Shown one piece after another: positions 1 to 7,493 of a DNA stretch of 21,987 nt (positions are counted from its first letter, which is position 1; every line of letters begins with the position of its first letter). The translations under genes were made by a program, and so were the position numbers. Source of the stretch: DASXTB01 sp036505615 (GTDB taxonomy: Bacteria > Acidobacteriota > UBA6911 > JACQSX01); contig DASXTB010000199.1 in NCBI GenBank assembly GCA_036505615.1, forward strand, positions 1 through 21,987, in the 5' to 3' direction. The notes beneath the pieces were generated by a model. It was not told where the DNA came from. It did not search any database and saw only the letters and a list, made by a program, of their open reading frames with translations.

Positions 1-168
1 ATTTTGGAGAGACGGCCTGGGGGCCGTCTCCCGCACAATCTTTCATCGTGCAGGAAGCGCCGCTTCGCGGCGCTCGCCGGCTTCCAGCCGGCTTCGACAG
101 AGCGACTAGGACAGCAGTGCCGGCCAGAGGCCGGCGCTACAATTTTTTCGCGGCCATTCCCCTGACGG
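1..168. repeat. Cluster of four GC-rich hairpins (REP-like)
   Basis: Four separate perfect stem-loops are packed in 135 bp: 9-30 (9-bp stem, loop TGGG), 56-74 (8-bp stem, loop TTC), 76-92 (7-bp stem, loop TCC) and 119-135 (7-bp stem, loop AGA). No open frame of note crosses them. They lie just beyond the 3' end of the minus-strand DUF4097 gene, so they could help end or protect its transcript, but no T-tract follows any stem. They resemble the small palindromes at 19491-19523 and 20181-20680 in style, not in sequence. Confidence 0.7.
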
Positions 169-1266
169 CTACTTTGCTGTTAATTTCCGAATCTCAATAT
201 TGCCGTTGACAGTTTCCAGCGAGATCCGCTCGCCGCCGCCGTTCAGTAGATAGCTGGCGCGAATCTCCCCGGCATCGTCGTCCCTCTTAAGTGTCTGGTG
301 AGGGAAGTCGGCGCGGATCTCGTATCTTCCGCTGACGCGGCCTGATTCCCCTCTAAGCCGGATCAATGCCTCGATGGAAGCTCTCGCATTCTCAGGCAGG
401 AAGAGCCTTACATCTCCGCCGGCAGTCTGAAGCCGGCTTGTGCCTGTCCCGCTGGGGATCAATTCCGCCTCGATGCTCCCGCCTGCGGTTTTGGCCTCTA
501 TGGAACCAGAGACATTTTTAATGTCCAGCGTGCCGCCGGCCGTCTTGGCCGTGATTTTGCCGCTGCCTCCCCGTAGCCGGATATTTCCCCCCGCCGTCTT
601 CAAATCCACGCTTCCAGACACTGACCCAACGGTGACATTTCCACCCGCCGTCGATGCGATTGCTTCACCCCCGACATCGCCGACATTGATGTCTCCGCCC
701 GCCGTTTTCGCATTCAGTGTTTTCCCTACATTGCCTACCGTGATATTCCCTCCGGAAGTCTTCAATTGGGCATCTCCCTGCACGCTACCGGCAAGAATAT
801 TCCCGCCTGATGTCGACATGTCGGCCTTTCCATCGACGTCAGCCAGTTGGATGTTTCCTCCCGAAGTTGAGCCCTTCAAGTCTCCCTTCATTGGGCCCCG
901 AATCTCAATATCGCCTCCCGCAGTTCGCAGGCTCACATTGAACTGCGACGGGAGACTGATTTCGAACCGCGCATCCTTTGATGAATCGTTGTATTTGGGA
1001 CGAAAATCTACCCGCACCGTATTGCCTGCCTGCCCCATCTGCAAGTCGGGAAGGTCTTCCTGGTCAATTCCGGTAACTGTTACAACGACCTCGTTTTTAT
1101 TCCAGGGGCTGAGTACAATGGCGCCCCGGCGAGTACTCACTTCAAGTGACTCCCCCGGACTGACGTTGAACGATCGAGTCTGATCGGACGCCCATGCAGC
1201 TCCGGTGAACAAAAGCGTGCTGAGCAGCACCATAACCGCAGAAACAAATGATCTTTGCCTATTCAT
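169..1266 (-). CDS. Secreted DUF4097-family beta-solenoid protein
   Basis: Encodes 365 aa. Residues 1-26 form a signal peptide (basic start, hydrophobic run, cleavage near AWA-S), so the protein is exported. The body is a repeat series: the motif T-[A/S]-G-G-[N/D/S/T] falls at residues 134, 152, 170, 188, 206, 224, 242 and 260, a strict 18-residue period, with flanking copies at 115 and 281. This glycine-rich pattern, and the C-terminal SLETVNGNIEIRKL, match the DUF4097 putative-adhesin family, whose members probably fold as a beta-helix; their biochemical role is unknown. The ATG is chosen because GGGAGG lies 6 nt upstream. It appears monocistronic. A long antisense frame at 440-1183 arises from the repeats and is not a gene. 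Family assignment is firm; function is not. Confidence 0.9.
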   Translation of the reverse strand: MNRQRSFVSAVMVLLSTLLFTGAAWASDQTRSFNVSPGESLEVSTRRGAIVLSPWNKNEVVVTVTGIDQEDLPDLQMGQAGNTVRVDFRPKYNDSSKDARFEISLPSQFNVSLRTAGGDIEIRGPMKGDLKGSTSGGNIQLADVDGKADMSTSGGNILAGSVQGDAQLKTSGGNITVGNVGKTLNAKTAGGDINVGDVGGEAIASTAGGNVTVGSVSGSVDLKTAGGNIRLRGGSGKITAKTAGGTLDIKNVSGSIEAKTAGGSIEAELIPSGTGTSRLQTAGGDVRLFLPENARASIEALIRLRGESGRVSGRYEIRADFPHQTLKRDDDAGEIRASYLLNGGGERISLETVNGNIEIRKLTAK

Positions 1267-1390
1267 CTCACGCCTCCCTTTTTGATGGAATTAGACCTGG
1301 GTCTTCAGACAAAAGTTGTAGTGGGGGCTCTGTTTTTTGCTGCGGCCGCAATCGGAAGGCCGTCCCGATGAATCCCGGCGGGCCACTCGC

Positions 1391-1572
1391 CACTGCATGC
1401 ACCCACGGAGCCGCGACCGGAAGGGCGCGGCGCGGCAATCTAAGTTACCCGCACAACCCATAACTGAAAATATCTAGCCAGCTTGGGCACAGCGGGATTG
1501 CCGGAGCCAGCCATTCGGGTGCGCCGCGCCCTTCCGGCCGCGGCTCTGTGGCTGCATCGGCTGGCGATCCAT
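1391..1572. repeat. MITE-like dispersed repeat, copy A
   Basis: A non-coding element with long terminal inverted repeats: 1403-1430 pairs with 1524-1551 (28 bp, 2 mismatches), and weaker pairing extends outward to about 1393 and 1561. An inner pair, CGGCAATC at 1433-1440 and GATTGCCG at 1496-1503, would let the whole unit fold into a branched hairpin. A second copy lies at 17599-17831, sharing the terminal repeats and the internal block ACTGAAAATATCTAGCCAGC. No transposase frame fits inside, so it would be moved in trans if mobile. It sits in the 481-bp gap 1267-1747, which otherwise holds no gene I can support. Confidence 0.7.
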
Positions 1573-1747
1573 TTCCCAGATCTGAATTGCCCTTGCTTTG
1601 GAATAACCAAGTCTAAAGCGGATAATTGGGCCCTGCTCCAGCTGCTTTCTCCGCACGTCAGCGGTGAGAAGAATCTCGACTGCTTCGCCGCATAAACAGC
1701 AGCCACTTTTTCACATCCGCGTTAATCTGGGTTCATCCGCGGCTAAA

Positions 1748-2932
1748 TCAACGAATCGCGGATTTCGACAGGCGGCCGTACTTGCTCAGGATCTGCCTGA
1801 CCTGTTCGTGTGGGATGGCCGGGATGCGGCGGTTGCCGGCGCCAGTCATGGTTTCTCCGGCGATCAGCGCGTTGATGATTGCCTCTTCGGTGGCTTGCAC
1901 GGTGGCTTCAAAGAGCGAGCTGATGCGGCGGTTCGAAACCATGAACACCTGGCCTGCGTCCGGCGCCACGGCGGCTCCGCCATTGGCCGTTGAAAAGGCG
2001 ATGAAAATATCACCCGAGCCGTTACCAGACGTGCTTCCGGTGCGCGCCAGGCCGAGCGCGGCCCGACGCGCCAGCCTCTTTAACTGATGCGGGAGCAGCG
2101 GCGCATCCGTAGCCACCACTATGATGATCGAGCCCAACTCCGCGTCACTTTCCCCGGGTGGGCGAGCCGGTAGCGGAGAGCTCTCTTGGGAGACCTCCGC
2201 GCCAACCGGCACACCGGCAATGCGCAGCTCGCTGCGGCGGCCATGATTGGCCTGCACCAGTACTCCTACCGTGTATCCCCCAGCCTGAGCATCGAGCTTT
2301 CGCGAGGCGGTTCCGGTTCCGCACTTGAAACCATAGCAGCTCATGGCGGCGCCGCCGCCGGCATTTCCTTCACCGACCCGACCAGAACTTGCGCCGTCGA
2401 GCGCCTGAAAAACATGTTCCTGCCGGACGTGAAATCCGTTGATATCGTTCAATCCCCCGTCATAAGTTTCAGCGACGACGGGCAGCGCCCAGGGCTGAAA
2501 CATTTTTCCGTGTTTTACAGCCCATGCGATGGCCGCATCCCTTACTGTCCCGACGCTGTGTGTGTTGGTAATAAAGACCGGTCCCTCCAGAAATCCCGCC
2601 TCTTCAATCCAGGTCGTGCCGGTCATCTCGCCGTTTCCGTTGAGCGAAAACCACCCGGCAAACACCGGATCTGACGAAGCTTTGCCGCGCGGCAGAATGG
2701 CGGTCACTCCGGTGCGCACTGGTCCCACTCCAACCTTCAATGGCCCATCCCCTGAGATAATGGTGGTCTCTCCAACCTCGACGCCTCGAACATCGGTAAT
2801 TGCGTTGAGTGGACCCGGGTTCCCTTCAAACGGGATTCCCAAGTCTCTCGCGCGGGGTCTGACTTGAGCCCACCCTGGCTGCGTACATACAAGCACGACA
2901 GACGCGACAATCACGACGGCAATCGCTTTCAT
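1748..2932 (-). CDS. Secreted P1-family peptidase (DmpA-like L-aminopeptidase/D-esterase)
   Basis: Encodes 394 aa. A signal peptide covers residues 1-22 (ending GWA-Q). The mature part begins RARDLGIPFEG and follows the DmpA / P1 peptidase family: NGNGEMTG at 98-105, ITNTHSVGTVRDA at 121-133, ETYDGGLNDINGFHV at 155-169, GEGNAGGGAAMSCYGFKCGTGTAS at 187-210, and GSIIIVVATDAPL at 267-279. In DmpA, the precursor cuts itself before the serine of this last motif, freeing it as the N-terminal nucleophile; Gly267-Ser268 is the equivalent pair here. Family members release N-terminal residues from peptides, and some act on D-amino-acid amides or beta-peptides; the substrate here cannot be told. The start has a good AGGAGG 5 nt upstream. 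Length is normal for the family. Confidence 0.93.
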   Translation of the reverse strand: MKAIAVVIVASVVLVCTQPGWAQVRPRARDLGIPFEGNPGPLNAITDVRGVEVGETTIISGDGPLKVGVGPVRTGVTAILPRGKASSDPVFAGWFSLNGNGEMTGTTWIEEAGFLEGPVFITNTHSVGTVRDAAIAWAVKHGKMFQPWALPVVAETYDGGLNDINGFHVRQEHVFQALDGASSGRVGEGNAGGGAAMSCYGFKCGTGTASRKLDAQAGGYTVGVLVQANHGRRSELRIAGVPVGAEVSQESSPLPARPPGESDAELGSIIIVVATDAPLLPHQLKRLARRAALGLARTGSTSGNGSGDIFIAFSTANGGAAVAPDAGQVFMVSNRRISSLFEATVQATEEAIINALIAGETMTGAGNRRIPAIPHEQVRQILSKYGRLSKSAIR

Positions 2933-3022
2933 AAATCCTCCTGTTTAATCCGTGTTTTCTGGTGTACTAAGGCTCGTTTTCTTGTCCGCCCGCAACGATT
3001 CTCACTGGATCGCGAAGCGGTC

Positions 3023-3320
3023 ACCTAGAGTAGCCGGGGGCAGAGCGCGTTTTTTGCGCGTCGCCCCCGGTCGACATCCCACCACTAACGTTCGCACCCC
3101 GAAGGGGTGCAATAGGAATATCCGAGAACTTCACCGCGCCGCTACCTTACTGTGAGGACTCTGGTCCGTTACCGACTCCTGTCCAATTCCGTCTTCTGGC
3201 GAAATCAACTTGCCTGATTCCTAGTGCACCCCTTCAGGGTGCAGGACGTTGAGGTTTCGAAAACCGGGGGCGACGCGCAAAAAACGCGCTCTGCCCCCGG
3301 CTATTCTATGTGACGCCTTC
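3023..3320. repeat. Large imperfect inverted repeat with a perfect 41-bp core
   Basis: The 41 bases at 3031-3071 recur as an exact reverse complement at 3263-3303. Homology continues on both sides: outward (CTAGAGTAG against CTATTCTATG) and inward (3098-3117 against 3218-3243, each a small hairpin around GCACCCC...GGGGTGC). Each core is also a hairpin by itself (CCGGGGGC...GCCCCCGG with an inner CGCG-TTTTTTG-CGCG stem). The loop of about 100 bp has no gene. A further short palindrome, ACGCCTTCGGCGT, lies near 3313. This fills most of the gene-free interval 2933-3461 between the peptidase and the metallophosphoesterase, whose starts face apart; the interval must also hold both promoters. Confidence 0.8.
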
Positions 3321-3461
3321 GGCGTCTGGAAGCTGCTGCTACCAGGCGTCAGGAACTTGAGTTGCCGCTTTGCCGCGCTAGGTAATCCGTGTCTATTAAA
3401 ACCGCCGCTCCTGGCACTCTGCACAATTCCCTGCTTTAATTTCTGTTAGCCGCCACAACAT

Positions 3462-4520
3462 ATGAGAAGAGTCCCGTCCTGGTTCATTCTCATCCTGACA
3501 GCGATCATCGCTGCCATCCCACCCAACCTTGCGGCCAAACTTGCTACCCGCCTCAGTTTCAATTCTTCCCCCATCGTCGGCTTCGCGCATGCCGCGCCCG
3601 TTGCCGGTGTGGGCGGTGGCAGGCAGCAAGCGGTCGAGGCAAGGGATTTCGTGCTGGCCGCCGCCGGCGATATTGCGTGCGGCTCGGGAAGTTTCTTTGC
3701 GGCTTGTCGAGACCGCGAAACATCCGATCTGCTGTTGCAGGTGAATCCCGACGTTGTTTTAGCCTTGGGAGACAATCAATACGAATTCGGCCTGTACAAC
3801 GACTTCCTGAATTTCTACGACAAGTCGTGGGGAAGGGTGAAATTCAAGACGCGGCCCACGACGGGGAACCACGAATACGAGTTGTTCAGCGCTGATGGTT
3901 ATTTCGACTATTTCAACGGTGTGGGAAACTTCACTGGCTCTGCGGGCGATCGAGACAAGGGATACTACAGCTTCGATCTCGGCAATTGGCATCTGATCGC
4001 GCTCAACAGTAACTGCTCCAGAGTAGGCGGCTGCAACACGGGTTCGCTTCAGGAAAGATGGCTGCGAGCGGACTTGGCCGCCCATCCCAATAGCTGCATT
4101 CTCGCCTATTGGCACCATCCACGCTTCAGTTCGGGCCAACATGGCGGCTCGCTTGAATATCAGGCCCTTTGGCAGGCGCTGTACGATTCCAGAGCCGACG
4201 TTGTGCTAGTGGGCCACGATCACGATTACGAAAGGTTTGCGGCCCAGACGCCTTCTGGCGCGCTCGACTCGCAGCGCGGGATTCGTCAGTTTGTGGTGGG
4301 CACCGGAGGCCGAGATCTTACAACCTTTGCCCTGATCGTTCCCAACAGTGAAGTCCGCGACAGCCGGACGTTTGGCGTGCTAAAACTGGCCCTGCATTCG
4401 GGCAGTTACGAATGGGAATTCATTCCCATTACGGGAGGGACATTCCGGGATTCGGGAAGCGGGTTTTGCCACAATACCCAACAGCAGCCCGAGCCGCACC
4501 GGCCTCGCCGCCGCCCCTGA
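3462..4520 (+). CDS. Secreted calcineurin-like metallophosphoesterase
   Basis: Encodes 352 aa. An N-terminal hydrophobic stretch (residues 6-24) and small-residue sites near 43-46 suggest export. The five metallophosphoesterase blocks are all present in order: AAGDIA (Asp70), LGDNQY (Asp104, Asn105), GNHE (Asn136, His137), the histidine block WHHPRF (His218/219) and GHDHDYER (His252, His254). These bind two metal ions and hydrolyse phosphoester bonds. The GHDHDYER ending and the layout are like purple acid phosphatase/alkaline phosphatase-type members. Cysteines at 73, 82, 185, 191 and 212 could form disulfides outside the cytoplasm. The tail is rich in Pro and Arg. No Shine-Dalgarno site precedes the ATG. 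The gene stands alone. Substrate unknown. Confidence 0.9.
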   Translation: MRRVPSWFILILTAIIAAIPPNLAAKLATRLSFNSSPIVGFAHAAPVAGVGGGRQQAVEARDFVLAAAGDIACGSGSFFAACRDRETSDLLLQVNPDVVLALGDNQYEFGLYNDFLNFYDKSWGRVKFKTRPTTGNHEYELFSADGYFDYFNGVGNFTGSAGDRDKGYYSFDLGNWHLIALNSNCSRVGGCNTGSLQERWLRADLAAHPNSCILAYWHHPRFSSGQHGGSLEYQALWQALYDSRADVVLVGHDHDYERFAAQTPSGALDSQRGIRQFVVGTGGRDLTTFALIVPNSEVRDSRTFGVLKLALHSGSYEWEFIPITGGTFRDSGSGFCHNTQQQPEPHRPRRRP

Positions 4521-4905
4521 GCGCAAATCACGGACCTGCAGCATCCCTTGGCGTCTTTGCGCCTTTGCGTCCTTGCATTGATGTCAACGCACCTACCAGG
4601 AAACCTTGCCGAAGCCGGCTCTAAATCCGCTGCGCCGTTCGCTCAGCGAGGGATCCCCCGCTGGTCGATCCCCCGCTGGTGCCTGTCACTACAAGCGCGC
4701 TTAAATGGCCGACGGATTTGAAATTTAGTTTGTTAGCAGTGCCGTTTTCGTCACTTTAATGCAGCCAAACGATTAGGCTTTTCGGTTCCTGCTGAAAGGG
4801 CTCTAGCCATACCGCTGTCGACGAGTTTTCCAATTTCTTTCGCAAATCCGTCTGCTCGCCAGTTATGTCTCAGTGAGGGAAAAACAGAGTAAAATGGAGA
4901 GCGCA
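4521..4905. other. Gene-free interval with a short tandem repeat
   Basis: I see no supportable gene here. A 15-bp unit (GATCCCCCGCTGGTC) occurs almost twice in tandem at 4652-4680. The block around 4548-4575 (GCGTCTTTGCGCCTTTGCGT) is a low-complexity, internally repeating stretch. No convincing terminator hairpin follows the phosphoesterase stop. Confidence 0.5.
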
Positions 4906-5151
4906 ATGGTAAGGAAATCAGGAAACGCCAACAACAATCTGCAGGAAGCAATGGCGCTACTCATCCGAAATCAGGCCGCCTTTCTTTCCCGGCTTACTGA
5001 GGACCATAAGCGCTTATCCAAGAATGAACAAGATCGAACCGACATTAAGGGGGACTTGGCTCAAATCAAGGCCATTCTCCTCCGACACGACCAAGTTTTG
5101 GCTGATCTCCCCGAAGCAATCCGACAAAAGGTCGGCTTCAAATCTCGCTGA
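4906..5151 (+). CDS. Small hypothetical helical / coiled-coil protein
   Basis: Encodes 81 aa from the ATG at 4906, chosen because GGAGAG lies 5-6 nt upstream; earlier in-frame starts at 4894 (ATG) and 4873 (GTG) are possible but lack a clear ribosome site. The protein is almost wholly predicted helix, rich in Gln, Leu, Lys and Asp, with heptad-like spacing through residues 10-70 (LQEAMALLIRNQAAFLSRL, then DIKGDLAQIKAILLRHDQVL), so it may form a short coiled coil. No signal peptide, membrane segment or catalytic motif. It ends 78 bp before the tRNA-Cys gene and lies outside the island. I do not recognise a named family. Confidence 0.6.
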   Translation: MVRKSGNANNNLQEAMALLIRNQAAFLSRLTEDHKRLSKNEQDRTDIKGDLAQIKAILLRHDQVLADLPEAIRQKVGFKSR

Positions 5152-5185
5152 AAGCTTGGAAACCACGTCATCGCAGCCAAGGGCC

Positions 5186-5214
5186 TGGGAAAACCGAAGG
5201 ACTGCCGCTATAAT
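5186..5214 (+). promoter_or_regulatory. Promoter of the tRNA-Cys gene
   Basis: A consensus -10 box TATAAT lies at 5209-5214, with a weak -35 (TGGGAA, 5186-5191) at 17-bp spacing. Transcription would start about 8 nt before the mature tRNA 5' end at 5230, which fits a tRNA leader. Confidence 0.6.
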
Positions 5215-5229
5215 CAGTCGATTCAGCGA

Positions 5230-5304
5230 GGCGCCGTACCCAAGTGGTAAGGGAGAGGTCTGCAAAACCTTTATGCATCGGTTCGAATCCGATCGGCGCC
5301 TCCA
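5230..5304 (+). tRNA. tRNA-Cys (anticodon GCA)
   Basis: A full cloverleaf: acceptor stem GGCGCCG (5230-5236) pairs with CGGCGCC (5294-5300); D-stem CCC/GGG (5239-5241, 5251-5253); anticodon stem GAGGT/ACCTT around the loop CTGCAAA with GCA at 5262-5264; variable region TATGC; T-arm ATCGG-TTCGAAT-CCGAT (5277-5293). The discriminator base T5301 and an encoded CCA (5302-5304) follow. The 5' half is chromosomal; the 3' half from 5257 is probably supplied by the integrated island, which restores the gene exactly, so it should remain functional. Confidence 0.96.
5257..5304 (+). repeat. attL: 48-bp direct repeat in the tRNA-Cys 3' half
   Basis: These 48 bases (anticodon arm to the CCA end) recur without a mismatch at 17447-17494. 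After a 4-nt mismatch, AACCTCTTTCCC also matches (5309-5320 with 17499-17510), followed by weaker similarity for about 20 bp. Integrases that use tRNA genes typically cross over in the anticodon or T-arm and leave this kind of duplication. Confidence 0.93.
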
Positions 5305-5340
5305 TGACAACCTCTTTCCCCTCTCTAATTTCCGGTTCTA

Positions 5341-5430
5341 CTTCCCAACTTTGACTTCTTCCTGAGTAACGTTGTTTCCTGTTTTTGTCCTACTCTGCTG
5401 TCCGCCGGTGACGGACTGATGACCGGTGAC
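5341..5430. promoter_or_regulatory. Left-end candidate integrase arm sites
   Basis: The interval between attL and the integrase stop codon holds TTTCCTGTTTTTGTCCTA at 5375-5392, repeated exactly and in the same direction at 17334-17351 inside the other end. CTTCCCAACTTT at 5341-5352 recurs as its reverse complement at 17363-17374. A local direct repeat CCGGTGAC lies at 5405-5412 and 5423-5430. Tyrosine integrases bind such arm sites next to the core; excisionase sites often lie among them. Assignment to Int or Xis is inference. Confidence 0.6.
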
Positions 5431-5436
5431 TGTCCT

Positions 5437-6468
5437 TTACTGAAGCAGCACCAACACCCGCCGCGCCGCACTATGGGGCGAATACTTGGCATAATACTGC
5501 TCGGTCGTGCGCACGGAGCTATGGCCGAGCACCTTCTGGATGTCCTTCATGTCCGCGCCGCTCTCGGCCAGATCGATGGCGAAGTATTGGCGAAGATCCT
5601 TCATCTTCAGCCAGTCCAGCCCCGCAGCCTTCCTAGCCTCGTAAAAAGGCCGATAGATGCTGCGGTATCGGGTCCGAGTTTGCGGCCGCCAAAACACATA
5701 GGGACATTCGAGCAACACTGGAAAGGATTCAATTGCTTCCAGAGCTGCATCAGTCAGCGGCACCAAGCGGAACTTGCCTGACTTGGTATTGTCCGTGAAG
5801 ACTACCAGCCGCTCAGGCGAACGCACTTGCGCACGTTTCACCGTCAATGCCTCTTGCAATCGACATCCGGTCTCGCGCATGAAAATCAGAATTGATTGAA
5901 TCGGCAACGGCAGATGTGAAATCAGTCGGCTGATTTCGTCCGGTGTCGCTTTCGGCCGGGCTCGGATTGTTTCCCTTAGCTTAGGGAAATCCCGGATTCG
6001 GTCTCGGCGTATCACGTCGGTCTGCTTTGCGTACTTGATCATGTGCTTGAGCGTCGTCAAATCCCGATTGATCGTTCCGTTGTCGATTCCGGCAGTTTTC
6101 CGCTGCCTGACGAATCGATGAAGGTGAACAGGACGAAACTGAGCAACTGGCACTTTGCCAAGAGCAGCGCTTATGATCTTGAGACTCGACCATTTCCGTT
6201 TCCAGTCTCGGTTTCGCGCCTTGCAGTACTCATCCCGATAAATCTGGGCGAACTCTGCAACAGTCGCTGATCGTCCCTGCCCGCGTTCAAGCCGTGCCTT
6301 CAATCGGGCCCAAGAGCCATCACTGATCACGGCATGGATCTTGGCATCTACATGCAGGGCCTTCCTTCGATTCGGCATGAACCGCCGAAACCGTGTTCCG
6401 TCCGGCCAATAACGGCTGACCCTGTATCTTTTCCGTCCTCGATGATCTTTTTCGAGCTTTACGCTCAC
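5437..6468 (-). CDS. Tyrosine recombinase / site-specific integrase
   Basis: Encodes 343 aa from a GTG at 6468, which overlaps the TGA of the upstream excisionase-like gene (GTGA) and has GGGAGG 7 nt before it; an ATG 42 nt earlier is possible but lacks that spacing. N-terminal arm-binding region about 1-45, SAM-like core-binding domain about 65-165, catalytic domain about 175-335. Active-site elements: Arg203 (TGCRLQE), Lys229 (NTKSGKFRLVPL), Arg293 (KDLRQYFA), His316 (LGHSS), nucleophile Tyr325 (TTEQYY). The first His of the HxxR box is Lys290, a known kind of substitution. It would catalyse integration of the island into tRNA-Cys and, with the HTH partner, excision. It lies 133 bp from attL. 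Confidence 0.95.
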   Translation of the reverse strand: MSVKLEKDHRGRKRYRVSRYWPDGTRFRRFMPNRRKALHVDAKIHAVISDGSWARLKARLERGQGRSATVAEFAQIYRDEYCKARNRDWKRKWSSLKIISAALGKVPVAQFRPVHLHRFVRQRKTAGIDNGTINRDLTTLKHMIKYAKQTDVIRRDRIRDFPKLRETIRARPKATPDEISRLISHLPLPIQSILIFMRETGCRLQEALTVKRAQVRSPERLVVFTDNTKSGKFRLVPLTDAALEAIESFPVLLECPYVFWRPQTRTRYRSIYRPFYEARKAAGLDWLKMKDLRQYFAIDLAESGADMKDIQKVLGHSSVRTTEQYYAKYSPHSAARRVLVLLQ

Positions 6469-6731
6469 TGTTTGCCTCCCTTCTTTTCGAGGACGGGTTG
6501 GCGATTGCAATTGTACTCCGGGCGAGGGCGGTTTTTCAGAAGAGACCGGCGATAGGCGTCGAGATCTTCGAGCAAGAATACTCGGTATCCATTTTCGTCG
6601 TAGCCGCAGCGGATCAACCCAAGGTCGGCCTTCTTTCGAAGCACGTTAGAGGAGATCCCCAGATACCTGGCCGCTTCCCGGACGTAGAAGACTGCCTGCT
6701 CGGGGACTTGGACCAGTTGAACAGCTCTCAT
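6465..6731 (-). CDS. Excisionase-like helix-turn-helix DNA-binding protein
   Basis: Encodes 88 aa. Residues about 14-62 (FYVREAARYLGISSNVLRKKADLGLIRCGYDENGYRVF, ending LEDLDAY) form a MerR/excisionase-type winged helix: a helix-turn-helix that reads an HTH_17-like pattern, then a short wing. The ATG at 6731 follows the TGA of the zinc-protein gene by one nucleotide and has GGAG just upstream; a GTG at 6746 in frame is less likely. Its stop overlaps the integrase start, so the two are translationally coupled. By context it is the directionality factor of the island and may also regulate the integrase operon; a plain transcriptional regulator is the alternative. Confidence 0.85.
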   Translation of the reverse strand: MRAVQLVQVPEQAVFYVREAARYLGISSNVLRKKADLGLIRCGYDENGYRVFLLEDLDAYRRSLLKNRPRPEYNCNRQPVLEKKGGKQ

Positions 6732-6732
6732 T

Positions 6733-7044
6733 TCACTCCACCTCACTGGCCTTCAGCAGAAGAGAGCCACAACCTGGGCAGTAGATTCCGGCTCGACCGA
6801 CAAGAAAGCGCTGGATCTTTTCTGGCGCCCTCCTCACTGCAACGTCACACTCGCGGCAAAGAACGAAGTCATCCTTCAGTGAAGCCCGATTCTCGGCCAG
6901 CGCATTCAGGCGTTCTATCCCCTTCGGATAGCGGATAAGGGCCTGAACACCACACGAATTACACGTGACGACAGGCTTATCCTTCTTGGTGAGCTTAATG
7001 GGGAGAAGATCCCCACAGAGAAAACACGGAATTTTCAGTGCCAT
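6733..7044 (-). CDS. Small protein with four CxxC motifs (double zinc ribbon)
   Basis: Encodes 103 aa. Four CxxC pairs, at Cys7/10, 28/31, 63/66 and 89/92, would bind two zinc ions, probably as two zinc ribbons (7-31 and 63-92) joined by a helical linker (about 41-57). It starts with ATG after GAGGTGG and ends one base before the excisionase-like gene, so it heads a three-gene operon with xis-like and int. Small proteins of this sort in mobile elements are often DNA-binding or regulatory, but there is no recognisable family here. It may act with the recombination proteins; it may equally be cargo. Confidence 0.8.
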   Translation of the reverse strand: MALKIPCFLCGDLLPIKLTKKDKPVVTCNSCGVQALIRYPKGIERLNALAENRASLKDDFVLCRECDVAVRRAPEKIQRFLVGRAGIYCPGCGSLLLKASEVE

Positions 7045-7187
7045 AAACCACCTCGCATCGCACTCTTGGCAGCTTCCGCTGCCTAGATCGCATTTTCCGG
7101 TGGCCGTAGGGAAGGCGTCTAGGACACGAATCGCGTGGTTTCATGTCCTAATACGTTGGAGAAGTGCAGCGGAATACTGACTTTGGA

Positions 7188-7493
7188 TTACAGCTCGGGT
7201 CCTGCACCCCGGCTTGTATGCCACAGAGCAAGCACTTCGATGGCGTGAGGCGTAACACGGTAGTAGAGATGGTAACTGATTCTGCTGAGGTGGATTCGCC
7301 GGACACCGGGCAGATTCTTGTTGAGCGCTCTCGCGCCCACCATCGGATGAGAAGAAATCAAGGCAAAGGCTTTGCGAAGTTCCTCCTTGAAAGCCTCTGG
7401 TGCTGAGGGCCGATTCTCGGTCCACCATTTCGCCGCCTCAGCGATTTCTCGGGTCGCCCGTCGGACGACCTTGACCGGCAGAGAAGCTGTCAA
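7188..7493 (-). CDS. ParE/RelE-superfamily toxin
   Basis: Encodes 101 aa with the ParE/RelE plan: an N-terminal helical hairpin (REIAEAAKWWTENRP...FKEELRKAFALI, residues 14-47), then HPMVGARALNKNLPGVRRIHLSRISYHLYYRV (49-80) and a final strand with the Trp-His pair ALWHTSRG (88-95). The central R-x-I-x-L-S-R-I-S-Y-H-L-Y-Y core is typical of ParE-like members. Such toxins block gyrase (ParE) or cut mRNA on the ribosome (RelE); sequence favours ParE-like but the target is not certain. Its ATG overlaps the antitoxin stop by 4 bp (ATGA), so expression is coupled. It probably stabilises the island. Confidence 0.88.
   Translation of the reverse strand: MTASLPVKVVRRATREIAEAAKWWTENRPSAPEAFKEELRKAFALISSHPMVGARALNKNLPGVRRIHLSRISYHLYYRVTPHAIEVLALWHTSRGAGPEL

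Noticed and set aside
440..1183. Long plus-strand open frame opposite the DUF4097 gene
   Set aside because: It mirrors the 18-residue repeats (Pro-rich FPPAV runs) and has no ribosome site or protein-like features.
2186..2674. Plus-strand frame opposite the P1 peptidase
   Set aside because: Lies wholly within a gene with clear family motifs and has no ribosome site.
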